Positions 37,101 to 45,827 of a stretch of DNA of 64,000 nt are shown piece after piece. This stretch comes from Vibrio brasiliensis LMG 20546 (GTDB taxonomy: Bacteria > Pseudomonadota > Gammaproteobacteria > Enterobacterales > Vibrionaceae). The stretch is from contig NZ_AEVS01000008.1 of the NCBI RefSeq assembly GCF_000189255.1, forward strand, positions 124,001 through 188,000, read 5' to 3'. Within the stretch, counting starts at the first letter, position 1. Each line of letters starts with the position of its first letter. A program made the translations under genes and the position numbers. Below the pieces are notes generated by a model. That model made no database searches, had not been told where the DNA came from, and worked only from the letters and a program-made list of their open reading frames with translations.

Positions 37101-37561
37101 TGTTCGCTGAGCCAAAACAGCACCGGAAACTCAATATCATTACCAAAGTCATCAACCTTGTACGCTTCATAACCCATTTGAGTAATGATCGACTTATCTT
37201 TGCAAGGGTCGTCACTTAAAAACAGATAGATAGGTTGATCATAACGGCTGTTTAGGCGTTTCTTACGCTTCTGCACTTCAATCATTCGCTTGAAGTGAAT
37301 CGCTAGCAGTTTGCTGCGTTTCTGAATCAACAGCCTTTGCTGGTCTGGTGTTTTGCTTGCCTGGCTGCTGCGCTGCATTAACCAGTAACAAAGTAAGCCA
37401 CAGAACAGGCCGGTGAGTACGGTCGCAACAATACTCACGGTCAGATAGTCTGGATAACCCAGCCACCAGGTTAATCCGCCTCCAATTAGCCATGACACGA
37501 GTGTCAGCGTAAGCGCCCAGATCAGGCTGCGCTTTCTATTCTTGTCAGTTGGTTTAGTCAT
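34184..37561 (-). CDS. tssM: T6SS membrane-complex protein TssM (IcmF-like)
   Basis: TssM spans the inner membrane and, with TssL and TssJ, anchors the T6SS. The 1125-residue product has two N-terminal TM segments (about 10-60), a cytoplasmic domain, a TM near 415-440, and a large periplasmic region ending in the TssJ-binding beta domain. The P-loop seen in many TssM proteins is not recognisable (LFLSDDPCKDKS in its place). The open frame starts at 37576, but ATG 37561, with GAGG nine bases away, is the better start. It overlaps tssL by eight bases. Confidence 0.94.
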   Translation of the reverse strand: MTKPTDKNRKRSLIWALTLTLVSWLIGGGLTWWLGYPDYLTVSIVATVLTGLFCGLLCYWLMQRSSQASKTPDQQRLLIQKRSKLLAIHFKRMIEVQKRKKRLNSRYDQPIYLFLSDDPCKDKSIITQMGYEAYKVDDFGNDIEFPVLFWLSEHSIMISVSCGDDQQAQYLKTLTECLNKWRPRQAINGMLLTTEVETLLGNREALIQRADDLKSTIKTFNDSFGLNIPIYNLITNMGQINDFCQFFSAFDEAKRNDVFGATSPYIKNGGIDADWFNEEYDHLISQLIASTSTALSSQLNQDYRNSICAAPYQFGLLKQSLWHFLQRLYRGDQLNNGLCFRGFYFTHSGADTKQYDLLANVINESLGNEKFQQQQQIPVTQTLFAQHIMNHVVLNENTLVGVNRRKENMLLFWQGAYTVFCVALLVTVLAVIKLDFDYQSAREARADNMLERYKEAIAASPYDIENMADNIPNLYSLNRIYALYLEPAPWYTLSFMPSSSIMDEVEAAYFEELSQVLIPSMENTLEKDLFVYVNLEDQAKTLSLLNNYRLLFDPKRTNIEELKSYFMSTLSDQGEADSVNLAQLRILLDDVFAQDLVPVKPNYDLETLAKKVINQTGIETLLYEHILNSPTYSKRIDVRPELGSNFSQLLSFSPSYAGYMVPYLYTPSGFNELDLSVESPVLAEALQAYEGVAGNSPSALELYRISRDLKQMYQNDYINYWRDMTSHIQVNDVNDPDTLNRTLSVLTSASDNPLAQLYTTVSKYTSVEIELPKEQGKEAQEQPPAQDSDKKEMARQIYIAFTPYHQQVTANDQGTKPIDALLGQFTEMEAWLEKFLSSETPQEMAFNTLTAELKLSNPVSVVAANTAKQPALSVAIIANITQQANEMVMSLAHSYLNSSWQEEVFDTYQNTIAAYYPFNKSSSLDAATNDVASFFKSNGVLDKFYQSKLKGFSTDERSPFLAGLLPNTGLALDPNVWQMIDKAADIRNALFLQDPQNLSLQFQLKALEMSPDLTQFSIVAEKSLFTYQHGPRLWSKQNWSATDVDKDSIGFQLRAQDVQVADEKFTGSWAWFKLIEPRVISATSQSTRVKFSHKDSQVELSIKTQGQNNPFVPNFFSAFTLPASI

Positions 37562-38759
37562 CGCGCTGAACCTCATTATCGTTATTATTATCTTTCTGCG
37601 TATTTCTTACGATGATTGGAGTCAGTGACTCCTTTTCTACATACCAGCTTTTGATTTCTCGTGCTTGTTCTGACGAGTCACTGCGCACGATGACACGGAA
37701 GTAATTGTCAAACTCGTCCACTTGCGGTTGATACTTTGAAGCCATTAGCTTAGCGACAAATTTCTCAGCGTTAGCGCGCGAGGAGAAGGTCGCTAACTGA
37801 ACCAGCCAAGAGGAGTAGCTAGTCGCAAGATTAGCAGGAGGTGTTGCCTCAACCAGCTCAACTTTACTGGCGCGCTGAGGTTTATTCTCTAAATCACCAT
37901 CCTGACTGATAAATACAATGTCATTGACCTGACCAGACATAACGTAACGATTACTAAAGTCTGCCAGATTGCCGAAGTCACGTGCTCGTTGTGGGTGGGT
38001 CTTGTTGTACCAGAAGTGGGTGAGCCCAACGCTGGTTAGAATTAAACACAGGAAAAATACCGTCGTAACCATGTAGCGCTTACGTCTGGTTGGTTTGCGC
38101 ATTTGCGGCAGTTTGGTGCGGGTATGACAATACATGTTACCTGACTGACGGTACTGGCTAATCACTTGCTCAAGTTGATGAGTAAAAGCCTTAAGCTGGT
38201 CACTGCCTGTCTCGCGATACTGACCTTTAAAGCCAATATTGACGAAGATATAGATGACCTCAAGCAAGTCGATCATCTTATGTGGCTGTCTGAGTGCTTT
38301 ATCCGCTACGGTAAAGAACAGTTCGCCACCATTACGCATGCCGAATAATTCACTGAGCAGGGTTTTGTTTTCCCACCCGCGTGACTCACCCCACTCGCAA
38401 TAGATAATCAGTTCATCTAACACGACCGCATATAGGAAGCAGAGCTTATCAATGACGGCGACAGGATAGTTGAGTTCAGCACCTTTGGTTTTGATGTCAT
38501 TAACAGCGTCGACAAGTTGTTGCCTCAGGGTTGTGACATCTTCAGGCTCCGGCAGAGTAGGCACCTTGAGCGTGATCGCCAGCAACTCACTACTGATGTT
38601 GAGTAGCTGGTTTTCTGCTTTATCGAAATAGTGGAGGAACTCGCTGCGGCCTCGGCTGGCATCAACGGGAGACCAAACAGTATCGCTGCCTTCGTCTTTG
38701 CTTACGAAATCAGACTGTTTTGCGTCCCAGACCAGCGTATCTTCGTCTAAATAATCCAT
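37554..38759 (-). CDS. tssL: T6SS inner-membrane protein TssL with C-terminal SPOR-like domain
   Basis: A DotU/TssL protein of 401 residues with a cytoplasmic helical domain (about 40-210, including DELIIYCEWGESRGWENKTLLSE) and one TM (about 225-245). The periplasmic C-terminal part carries a SPOR-like domain (about 315-390; YSSWLVQLATFSSRANAEKF ... YFRVIV). Extended TssL proteins usually carry an OmpA-like peptidoglycan-binding domain; here SPOR probably gives wall binding instead. Neighbours are tssK (four-base gap) and tssM. Confidence 0.93.
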   Translation of the reverse strand: MDYLDEDTLVWDAKQSDFVSKDEGSDTVWSPVDASRGRSEFLHYFDKAENQLLNISSELLAITLKVPTLPEPEDVTTLRQQLVDAVNDIKTKGAELNYPVAVIDKLCFLYAVVLDELIIYCEWGESRGWENKTLLSELFGMRNGGELFFTVADKALRQPHKMIDLLEVIYIFVNIGFKGQYRETGSDQLKAFTHQLEQVISQYRQSGNMYCHTRTKLPQMRKPTRRKRYMVTTVFFLCLILTSVGLTHFWYNKTHPQRARDFGNLADFSNRYVMSGQVNDIVFISQDGDLENKPQRASKVELVEATPPANLATSYSSWLVQLATFSSRANAEKFVAKLMASKYQPQVDEFDNYFRVIVRSDSSEQAREIKSWYVEKESLTPIIVRNTQKDNNNDNEVQRDD

Positions 38760-38763
38760 AGCC

Positions 38764-40095
38764 TTATCTCAGCGCGTAGAGCATAACTTCAAGTTCACTG
38801 ATTCGGGTATCGACATGCAGAGCGATCGCATCTCGGTTCTCCAGCATCTCCAGCCACATTCTGTCGGCAGTATCGATTTCAAAATAAGCGACACCCTGCA
38901 TTGGTTTTAGCTCACTCGGTGCAACAGGAAGCGGAGACAGGGCAATACCTGACAAGCCATTTCTAACAATTTCTACAATGCGAGTGTTATTGCTCAACTT
39001 AGCTGAAACAGGAAACAGCTCGTTCAGTTCGGCACTGCTGATGTTTGATTTGACCGATAGTACAAAGCGTCGGTTGCTGACACTGGCGGTATCTTTAATC
39101 AGGGTGCGCAGCAAGCGACGTTTTTCAAACAGAGAGTTATCCCATGAGAACTCAAGTACAGAATCCTGCTGAACCAGAGTCAGCATGTTACGTAATGATG
39201 AGAACAGCGGGTTAAAGCTCTCATACAGCTTATGATGTTGCAATGGTTGGCAAGGCTCTGGAATTGCTGGCGTTAACGCCATCACCTGAGCTTCGAACTT
39301 GCGTAACTCACCATACAGTTGATGGGTCTGAATCTTAGGGTTAGTAATGGTCAAATCGAACCACGGAAGCCAACTGTTGAGAGTCTGTAACCACAGGTAG
39401 TCCTGCATCATTGACTGCGGGCTCTTCTGACCTTGGCCTGCCTGAATCCGCTGTAGCAGGCTGGTAGCACGGTTAGCTGTCAGAGCGTGGATCTCTTTCA
39501 GGCGTTCCAGCAGCAGTTGAGAAGCGCCATAGTGGAGACACGCCGGAATAAATGCGCGGTCGAGAATCACTTCACCAGACTCGGTACATTCGAGGATCTT
39601 GGCTACTGGCACCAGAGTGAAACCAGAGGTATCTTCGCCTTCTAGCTTGATAGAGATGTTGAGGTGAGCCACATCGACTTCAACACTGGCGTTTTCAGAG
39701 GTTGAAGTGTCGAAGACATTAATTGAGCGACTCAGGTAGCGACCCTGATCAGAGGCTTCCTGACCATAATCGTTGTTACCTTGCAATGAAATCGGCAGAG
39801 CAAGATAGACCACAGTTTCAATGCTACCTTGAGTGATGTCGCGCGCTACTTCATGCATCATTTCAAAATGCGTGCCGTCTGGGAACACACCAGCACTGCT
39901 GGCGATAGAGAGCTTGCCAATTTTAAGCAACTCGTGATTAATCGTCAGTTCGGTTACTCCATAAAAGGGAGCAAATCCAGCCAGTGTCTCTACATTTTGA
40001 CGTACATAGTTTTGAACGTAGCGATCTTGCTGCTGAAAATGTTGTGGGGCAATAAACATGCCTTCTTGCCATACTACTTTTTTAAACGCGTCCAC
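38764..40095 (-). CDS. tssK: T6SS baseplate-membrane connector TssK
   Basis: TssK (443 residues) forms trimers that connect the baseplate to the TssLM complex. The N terminus KVVWQEGMFIAPQHFQQQDRYVQNYV is a strong family hallmark. No signal peptide or TM is seen, as expected for a cytoplasmic protein. It lies between tssJ and tssL, consistent with a membrane-complex subcluster. Confidence 0.96.
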   Translation of the reverse strand: MDAFKKVVWQEGMFIAPQHFQQQDRYVQNYVRQNVETLAGFAPFYGVTELTINHELLKIGKLSIASSAGVFPDGTHFEMMHEVARDITQGSIETVVYLALPISLQGNNDYGQEASDQGRYLSRSINVFDTSTSENASVEVDVAHLNISIKLEGEDTSGFTLVPVAKILECTESGEVILDRAFIPACLHYGASQLLLERLKEIHALTANRATSLLQRIQAGQGQKSPQSMMQDYLWLQTLNSWLPWFDLTITNPKIQTHQLYGELRKFEAQVMALTPAIPEPCQPLQHHKLYESFNPLFSSLRNMLTLVQQDSVLEFSWDNSLFEKRRLLRTLIKDTASVSNRRFVLSVKSNISSAELNELFPVSAKLSNNTRIVEIVRNGLSGIALSPLPVAPSELKPMQGVAYFEIDTADRMWLEMLENRDAIALHVDTRISELEVMLYALR

Positions 40096-40115
40096 GAAAA
40101 TTCCCTATTAACTGA

Positions 40116-40598
40116 CTAAAATACCTGCCACCAGCTCGACTCTGGAGTGACAATATTTAATGAGGCTTTTGCCCCTTGAATGTGAAGCTGTAGGAATTGA
40201 TCTTCCTCTACTGGCAAAGTCGAAAAGGCTTTGGCTTCACTATTTTGGTAATCAACGAACTCCACTAAAACTGCGACGTATTGAGTGGTTTTATTGATGT
40301 CCAATGTCTGTTGTGAGTCACTGTTAGGTAAGATTACCGGCAGTATCTGCTTTGAAACCAGATTGGCGCTCAACAACTGAACATCGTTATTGTAGAGATC
40401 GATAAACGGCAGTTGCTTAAACATCTGCACGTCGGTTAACTGATACAAACGAACCACCACTGGGTTGGCTGGGTTTGAATCAGATGGGTTCATTGCTTCG
40501 TCGGTTTTAATCGACAAACTATATTGAGAAACAACGGGCACCGGATCTGAAGAACATCCAGCGAGAAAGAGGGCGGCTGCCAAATACCACTTTGTCAT
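40116..40598 (-). CDS. tssJ: T6SS outer-membrane lipoprotein TssJ
   Basis: A 160-residue lipoprotein with lipobox LAGC (about residues 12-15) followed by SSDP, and the beta-sandwich segments typical of TssJ (VVRLYQLTDVQMFKQLPFIDLYN). TssJ anchors TssM to the outer membrane. The start overlaps the stop of tagH by four bases (ATGA). Confidence 0.93.
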   Translation of the reverse strand: MTKWYLAAALFLAGCSSDPVPVVSQYSLSIKTDEAMNPSDSNPANPVVVRLYQLTDVQMFKQLPFIDLYNNDVQLLSANLVSKQILPVILPNSDSQQTLDINKTTQYVAVLVEFVDYQNSEAKAFSTLPVEEDQFLQLHIQGAKASLNIVTPESSWWQVF

Positions 40599-41539
40599 CC
40601 GTTTTCCTCTCTCTGTTTCTGCATATTCTCCATAAACAGGGCTTTAAACTGACGGCGGAAGTCGCCGTTCTGCTGACGATGTTTGAAGTGTTTACGATAG
40701 ATATTCCAGTACTTCTTCTCTTTGTTGCTAAACAAGCCGCCTGAAATGTACTCGCTAAACTGGGTTTCCAGCTCAGTTGGGGCGAACTCATTAAGGAACT
40801 GGTCAACCGTCTTTTCTAACGCATCAAACAGCGCTTCATGCTGCATCATAGGGTTTTGCAAGTACTGCTGATTCTTCTCGCTGATGGTCAGCAGCTTCTC
40901 AATAGATGCTTCTAGCTGAGTGTTCTGTGGCGCATCAACGGGCAGATATTGCAACTCACTCTTTGGGCTGAAGACCTGTGGCTGTTCCACTTCGTCAATC
41001 TCTACGTGTTGCGCGACTTCATCACTATCAAGATCTTCAAATGGATCAGAGGCAAAAGGGTCGTCGCTCAGAACGTTCTTGTGTGAAAATGCGCTGCTCG
41101 CCGGCTTTGCGACAGGAGCCTCGCTTTGCTCAAGAAATTCAGTTTCGTCGTCATTGAGATTGAGCTCAAAGGGCTGAGCAAACACATCGTCAATAGGCTC
41201 AGCGGCACTTTCGCTGTTAGAAGACACCAGCGTAGAGACCAACATGGTGTAGTTCTCGACCTTAACGATATCGCCGTCATTGAGTGGATACTCTTTGTCT
41301 TTATTCATTGGCTTATCGTTAAGTTGAGCCTGATTCTGGCCACGGTTAATGATGACATAACCGCGATCAGTAAGGCGTACTTCACCGTGTGAACGGGAAA
41401 TACGTTTGCTTTGGTCTGGTAAACAGATATCGCAGGCAGGAGCACGACCAAAAGTGCCTCCTGACTCAGGAAGATACACAACTCTTGAGGTGACAACCTC
41501 TTCAGTGGGTACAGAAATCAAATGAACACTGACGGCCAC
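40595..41539 (-). CDS. tagH: T6SS FHA-domain protein TagH
   Basis: A 314-residue protein with an N-terminal FHA domain (about 20-100: GTFGRAPACDICLPD, then RISRSHGEVRL) that binds phosphothreonine peptides. An acidic linker and a C-terminal T6SS FHA-associated helical domain (EYISGGLFSNKEKKYW onward) follow. It is the probable reader of phosphorylation by the operon's kinase, coupling signalling to T6SS assembly. Gap to the upstream gene is three bases. Confidence 0.93.
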   Translation of the reverse strand: MAVSVHLISVPTEEVVTSRVVYLPESGGTFGRAPACDICLPDQSKRISRSHGEVRLTDRGYVIINRGQNQAQLNDKPMNKDKEYPLNDGDIVKVENYTMLVSTLVSSNSESAAEPIDDVFAQPFELNLNDDETEFLEQSEAPVAKPASSAFSHKNVLSDDPFASDPFEDLDSDEVAQHVEIDEVEQPQVFSPKSELQYLPVDAPQNTQLEASIEKLLTISEKNQQYLQNPMMQHEALFDALEKTVDQFLNEFAPTELETQFSEYISGGLFSNKEKKYWNIYRKHFKHRQQNGDFRRQFKALFMENMQKQREENG

Positions 41540-41542
41540 TAG

Positions 41543-42265
41543 TTACCTCTCACATTTAGAAACAGCAGCATTAAATGCAGCTAAGAAACCGGAGTACTTG
41601 TTTAGGAATCGATTTGAAAAATACACACCCATAGGTTTGGTTTCGTGAATTTGATCCTGGAAGAAATCATTTGGCAGGCCAGCTTCTTTTAGCTCACCGT
41701 CAAACACCAGTTCATCCTCCAGTGCAACATCAATTTCCCTTTGTTTTAAAAGCTTTAGTAATACTTTAGCATCTCGTGGCTGTTTGACTACATTGAAGCC
41801 ATTACGTTTTAGCCAAAACCACTTGTTCGACCCAAATTTGGCAGAGAATTTAAGGTTAACTTTTGACAATTCATCAATTTTCGGCTCAACACCAGGGCCG
41901 AAATACCACATCAGCTTTTGATGAGCGACTGGTGCAGATAAAGTCGCGTAGTCATCGCGTTCTGCCGTTTGTGTCGCGACGAAGAAACCATGCTGAGCAC
42001 CGCTATGAACGCGCAACTGAGCATCTGACCACGTAGTCATGGTCAGTTGGTATGGCTGGCCCATTTTGCCTAATACGCACTTAACCTTATCCAGTGCGAT
42101 TCCCTGCATCTGGCCAAACTTATACTCTTGGTAAGGTGGCCAGTCCTGAGTGGTCAGCATCAATCTTGCTGGACCGACACTCGCTTGCGCCCAGGTAGCC
42201 GAACTGGCAACCAGGCTCATCATTGTTAGCAGGCAGAAAGTAATACTCGGCATTATTCTGGCCAT
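41543..42265 (-). CDS. SBP_bac_3-type periplasmic binding protein in the T6SS operon
   Basis: A 240-residue periplasmic protein with signal peptide (cleavage near TWAQA-SV, about residue 28), resembling amino-acid-binding extracellular solute-binding proteins (family 3): LMLTTQDWPPYQ near the mature N terminus and an SBP-like AKVLLKLLKQREIDVALEDE segment. No ABC permease or ATPase genes accompany it, so an uptake role is unlikely. It overlaps the next upstream gene by 13 bases and precedes tagH by three, so it is firmly part of the T6SS operon. I infer a sensing role. Confidence 0.78.
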   Translation of the reverse strand: MARIMPSITFCLLTMMSLVASSATWAQASVGPARLMLTTQDWPPYQEYKFGQMQGIALDKVKCVLGKMGQPYQLTMTTWSDAQLRVHSGAQHGFFVATQTAERDDYATLSAPVAHQKLMWYFGPGVEPKIDELSKVNLKFSAKFGSNKWFWLKRNGFNVVKQPRDAKVLLKLLKQREIDVALEDELVFDGELKEAGLPNDFFQDQIHETKPMGVYFSNRFLNKYSGFLAAFNAAVSKCER

Positions 42266-43260
42266 TCATTCCCTCCAATTAACTCGGAAATCTTTAAAAT
42301 TGAAACGGGGGGATAGTAATCCAGTGTCCGTGCTGCTTTAACGTTAACGATATATGAGTATTGACTCAACGGTTCGATAGGAAGGTTCTGAGCTGAACTG
42401 TTATTGCTCAGAATTTGTTCCGCTTTGTGTCCGACAAATTCGCCAACGTTATAATAACGGCTAACTATACCAAAGAGCGCGTTATGTTTGCGAATCGGAG
42501 TTTCAGTCGCTGAAAAGGTCGCAATGCCTTGATTGTGCAAACTTTCTACAATGGCCTCTCCCTGACTGATGATATAGGAGTCAGGTGGCAAATAAGCGAG
42601 CTGTACCTTGTCTTGTTTCATCGCCTCGATAACGGCTGGCAGAGAGTCCGGATCCGGCTTACCTTGTTTAGTTTTCAACGGATATAGGTAGACGTCGATA
42701 TCAAACTCTGCGGATAGTCGTTGAATCTTTTTCGCCGTAATTACCGCATTGTTTTCTAACGGATTGAAAATCACACCCATGGTATTGATATCAGGCAGTT
42801 TCTGGATAGCGTTGAACTGAACCTGATGGGGAACGATATGACTGACGCCAGTAAAATTTCGTGGTGATTCTGTGGCATCAGAAATAATCTTAGAGCCAAC
42901 AGGGTCTGTGACGATACTGAATACGACAGGCGTTCGGTTGCGTTGTCTGAAGGCAGTCGGCTTGTCCTCAGTACCCAGCAAGGCAAGGGTTGTCGTAGTA
43001 CCAAATGTGTAAACCAGATCAGCATTGTATTGGTCAATGCGATTGACATATTCGGCGAGGGTCTGTTTGTCTCGCTTCGCATCCAATAGGGTGTAACTGA
43101 CATTACGCTGGCTGGACAGGTATTCCATAAAGCCTTTTTCAGAGTCAGTAACACCACGCCATAATAACATGACTACCTGTTTGGGTTGCTGTGCGTAAGC
43201 CTGACTAATGGCGGTAAACGATGCTGCTAGCAGGGTGATAATTAACAGTGCAGTTCTCAT
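42253..43260 (-). CDS. ABC_sub_bind-type periplasmic protein in the T6SS operon
   Basis: A 335-residue protein with signal peptide (cleavage near AYAQ, about 23) and the fold pattern of the ABC_sub_bind (TrpX/YtrF-like) family: VVMLLWRGVTDSEKGFMEYL, TFGTTTTLALLG, TPVVFSIVTDPVGSKI and MGVIFNPLENNAV. Family members deliver ligands such as amino acids to ABC importers, but no transporter genes are present here. The start overlaps the stop of the sensor-MFS gene by four bases. Together with the neighbouring SBP it may present a ligand to that sensor. Confidence 0.8.
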   Translation of the reverse strand: MRTALLIITLLAASFTAISQAYAQQPKQVVMLLWRGVTDSEKGFMEYLSSQRNVSYTLLDAKRDKQTLAEYVNRIDQYNADLVYTFGTTTTLALLGTEDKPTAFRQRNRTPVVFSIVTDPVGSKIISDATESPRNFTGVSHIVPHQVQFNAIQKLPDINTMGVIFNPLENNAVITAKKIQRLSAEFDIDVYLYPLKTKQGKPDPDSLPAVIEAMKQDKVQLAYLPPDSYIISQGEAIVESLHNQGIATFSATETPIRKHNALFGIVSRYYNVGEFVGHKAEQILSNNSSAQNLPIEPLSQYSYIVNVKAARTLDYYPPVSILKISELIGGNEWPE

Positions 43261-45803
43261 TTGGCTACCTCCAGTAGCTGGCGGTCACGCTTAGTGAAAA
43301 ATGCGTAGAACAGGGTTAATACCGTAGAGCTAAGCAGCAGGGTGATGCCGAACAAAATGATTGTCTCCTCAAAGCCAAATAAGCTCAGACATAAGCCCGC
43401 CAGCATTGGGCCCGCGATGTTACCGATGCGCTCTGTTAAGCGGAAAATACCAATGGTTTTACCCTTGTCGATACCATCACTGGCAAGCAGATCCATCACT
43501 AAAGGAATCTGTGGCGAAACACTGATACCGTGAGCGATACCAATCATAACCACGATCAGCAGCAGGCCCATAGTTCCTGGTAGCAGGACAATATTGATCA
43601 AGGCTAATGCTGAAAGAATACCGCCAAAAACAATAAAGCGGATTTTGTTATCCCAGCGATCAACCAAGAATGCGCTCAATGGAGAAATAAGGATAATGGC
43701 TATACCGTAGCTCATCATTACTCGGCCAGACACGGCACTACTTTCACCTAAGTATTGCAAGTAAACAGGGCAGATGTAGTAGAGGAATCCGGTTAACACT
43801 ATCTTGGCAGGAATAGCACTGAAGAAAGTGATCAGTGAGAAGTACTTATTACCGAGCAGCGTCTTAAAGTCGTTAAGACGAACGGGTTTGCTGTGCGCAT
43901 TGGAACCGCCACGAACAAAAAAGCTCATCACAAACAGGACACTGACCATTGCCAATACTGACGCGAGCAGGAAAGTGGCGCCGTAACCAAGCTTGTCAGC
44001 CAGAATCCCACCAATGGAAGCGCCGCAAAGGGAACCAGAGAAAAACGCCGACAAGAAGGTCGACATACCTTTGGTGCGGTTTTTGGTGTTAGTTGTGTCT
44101 GTGATGTAACCCTGAGCTGAAATAAATACAATGCCGTAGCCTACTGCAGTGTAAGCTCTGACGAGGAGCAATAGCTCAAGGTTGTTACACAATGCTGTTG
44201 CTGCCAGGCCACTACTGGTAATGATACCACCGACAATCAGGGAAGTTCTGCGGCCGACTTTATCCGACCAGTAACCAGCAAATGGCAGTGAGATTGCCCA
44301 GCAGAACATAAACAGTGAGATAGGTAAACTGGTGACTAGGCTTTCCGGAATCCATTGTTGGGAGCGCTCTAAGCTGGCAACGAAATTGGGGAAAAATGCC
44401 AAAGAAGCGGCTTCGGCGAATACCAACATAAATAGGGGTAAACGAATAAAACGGTAATCCTGTAGGTTCTGTACCTTGAGCGCCTTATCGGCATGTTGGC
44501 GCTGGATAATAGCGTTGATAGAGTCGGTAACACGGCCGAGCTCGTCTTTTGCTGAGATGTGTGCCAGCCACAAGCTCGCGCCAATCTTAGAGTCGCTAAG
44601 TAGGCGTTTGATCTGATGCCATGGCTTAATAATCATAAAGTTACAGACGAACAAGATGATTTCGATGACGACTAATCCAGATGCGATCAGCACCGTGAGC
44701 ATATCCATCAAGCTGTCTTCAATCATTTGCGGGATGATGCTGGTGTCCGTTGTCATCTGCAATGCGATGTCATTGGTTGAGCCAATAGGCATAGTGAGTG
44801 TTGACGACTGAGCGTCATGCCACATCTGATTTGGGAACTGATACAGAGTCTGGTCACTCTGTAGTAGCTGGATAGAAAGCAGTTCTTTGTGTTGGTCTGT
44901 ATAGCTGGCGAACTCCTGCTCAAGGCCGTTAAGTCGGTTAAGTGGAATGCCTTGATCAAGCAGGCGTTGGATCATACTGCTAAGTGTGTCGCCAATTACA
45001 ACGGATTTCTGTTCCAACTGGGTTTCGTAAGTGGCTGAGAACTTATTCAGCGCCTGGTAAGAACTGCCAAGGTTCGAGGTGACAGTTAACAGAATAACCA
45101 GACTGATGATCAGCAGTGGAAAGTACTTATCACGGAAGCGCTGCCAGGCGTTCCTAGCGCTCTTAGTAAAGAAAAGCTCATTGGCTTGCTCGATCAACTG
45201 TTTGTCATCCAAGTCCGCCTGAGCAAGAGCGGTAGAGATGTTTTTCAGTTTTTTAAGCAGGAAATCTAACCCTGCATAAAGTGCAAAATAGCCGACACCG
45301 CACGCGATAAGCACCCACATCAGAGTATCAAACAACTGTTGCTGCAACAGTGTCATCTTGATGCCATCCAAATACTGAGTCGAATAGTAAAGCTGTAACG
45401 AACCCTCTTTGACATTAAAGGTGTTGGTAATGTCGGCGCTAATTAAACGCTCTGACTCACCTTTGCTGCCAGCAGAGTAGAGAACCTTTCCTTGACGATC
45501 CACTACTTGCATGCGGCTGATACCGTCGACCAGCGCCAGTCTTCGCTCTAGCAGAGACTGAATGTTAGAAATAGACGCCAGAGGCAAACCCAGGCTGATC
45601 GCCTGCTTAATATCGTGGTCGGTCTCATTGAGAACGACCAGATAGGTCGAATCACTGGTTTGCGTCAGGCGCTTTTCAAAGTTTAGGTAGTTGAGTGTGC
45701 TATTAAGGCCATTGGAAAATAGCAAAACGGCAAAGATCGCCAACACAAGTTTGACTCTCAAAGAGAAAAACGTACGACTATTATTGAGTTGGGTACTGCT
45801 CAT
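43257..45803 (-). CDS. Duplicated periplasmic sensor-HAMP-MFS fusion protein
   Basis: An 848-residue membrane protein of unusual architecture. TM1 (17-32), periplasmic domain A (33-158), TM2 (160-182), cytoplasmic loop (183-227), TM3 (228-248), periplasmic domain B (249-367), TM4 (368-391), a HAMP-like linker (about 392-440, with KDELGRV) and a full MFS transporter (about 452-840; loop motif GYWSDKVGRRTSLIVGG). A and B look like duplicates (LPLASISNIQSLLERRL compared with IPLNRLNGLEQEFAS). It follows tssH by 24 bases and is coupled to the binding-protein genes. Substrate and output are unknown; a T6SS-regulating sensor-transporter is my inference. Confidence 0.82.
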   Translation of the reverse strand: MSSTQLNNSRTFFSLRVKLVLAIFAVLLFSNGLNSTLNYLNFEKRLTQTSDSTYLVVLNETDHDIKQAISLGLPLASISNIQSLLERRLALVDGISRMQVVDRQGKVLYSAGSKGESERLISADITNTFNVKEGSLQLYYSTQYLDGIKMTLLQQQLFDTLMWVLIACGVGYFALYAGLDFLLKKLKNISTALAQADLDDKQLIEQANELFFTKSARNAWQRFRDKYFPLLIISLVILLTVTSNLGSSYQALNKFSATYETQLEQKSVVIGDTLSSMIQRLLDQGIPLNRLNGLEQEFASYTDQHKELLSIQLLQSDQTLYQFPNQMWHDAQSSTLTMPIGSTNDIALQMTTDTSIIPQMIEDSLMDMLTVLIASGLVVIEIILFVCNFMIIKPWHQIKRLLSDSKIGASLWLAHISAKDELGRVTDSINAIIQRQHADKALKVQNLQDYRFIRLPLFMLVFAEAASLAFFPNFVASLERSQQWIPESLVTSLPISLFMFCWAISLPFAGYWSDKVGRRTSLIVGGIITSSGLAATALCNNLELLLLVRAYTAVGYGIVFISAQGYITDTTNTKNRTKGMSTFLSAFFSGSLCGASIGGILADKLGYGATFLLASVLAMVSVLFVMSFFVRGGSNAHSKPVRLNDFKTLLGNKYFSLITFFSAIPAKIVLTGFLYYICPVYLQYLGESSAVSGRVMMSYGIAIILISPLSAFLVDRWDNKIRFIVFGGILSALALINIVLLPGTMGLLLIVVMIGIAHGISVSPQIPLVMDLLASDGIDKGKTIGIFRLTERIGNIAGPMLAGLCLSLFGFEETIILFGITLLLSSTVLTLFYAFFTKRDRQLLEVAK

Positions 45804-45827
45804 TTACTACTTTCCTGACCTTACTTA

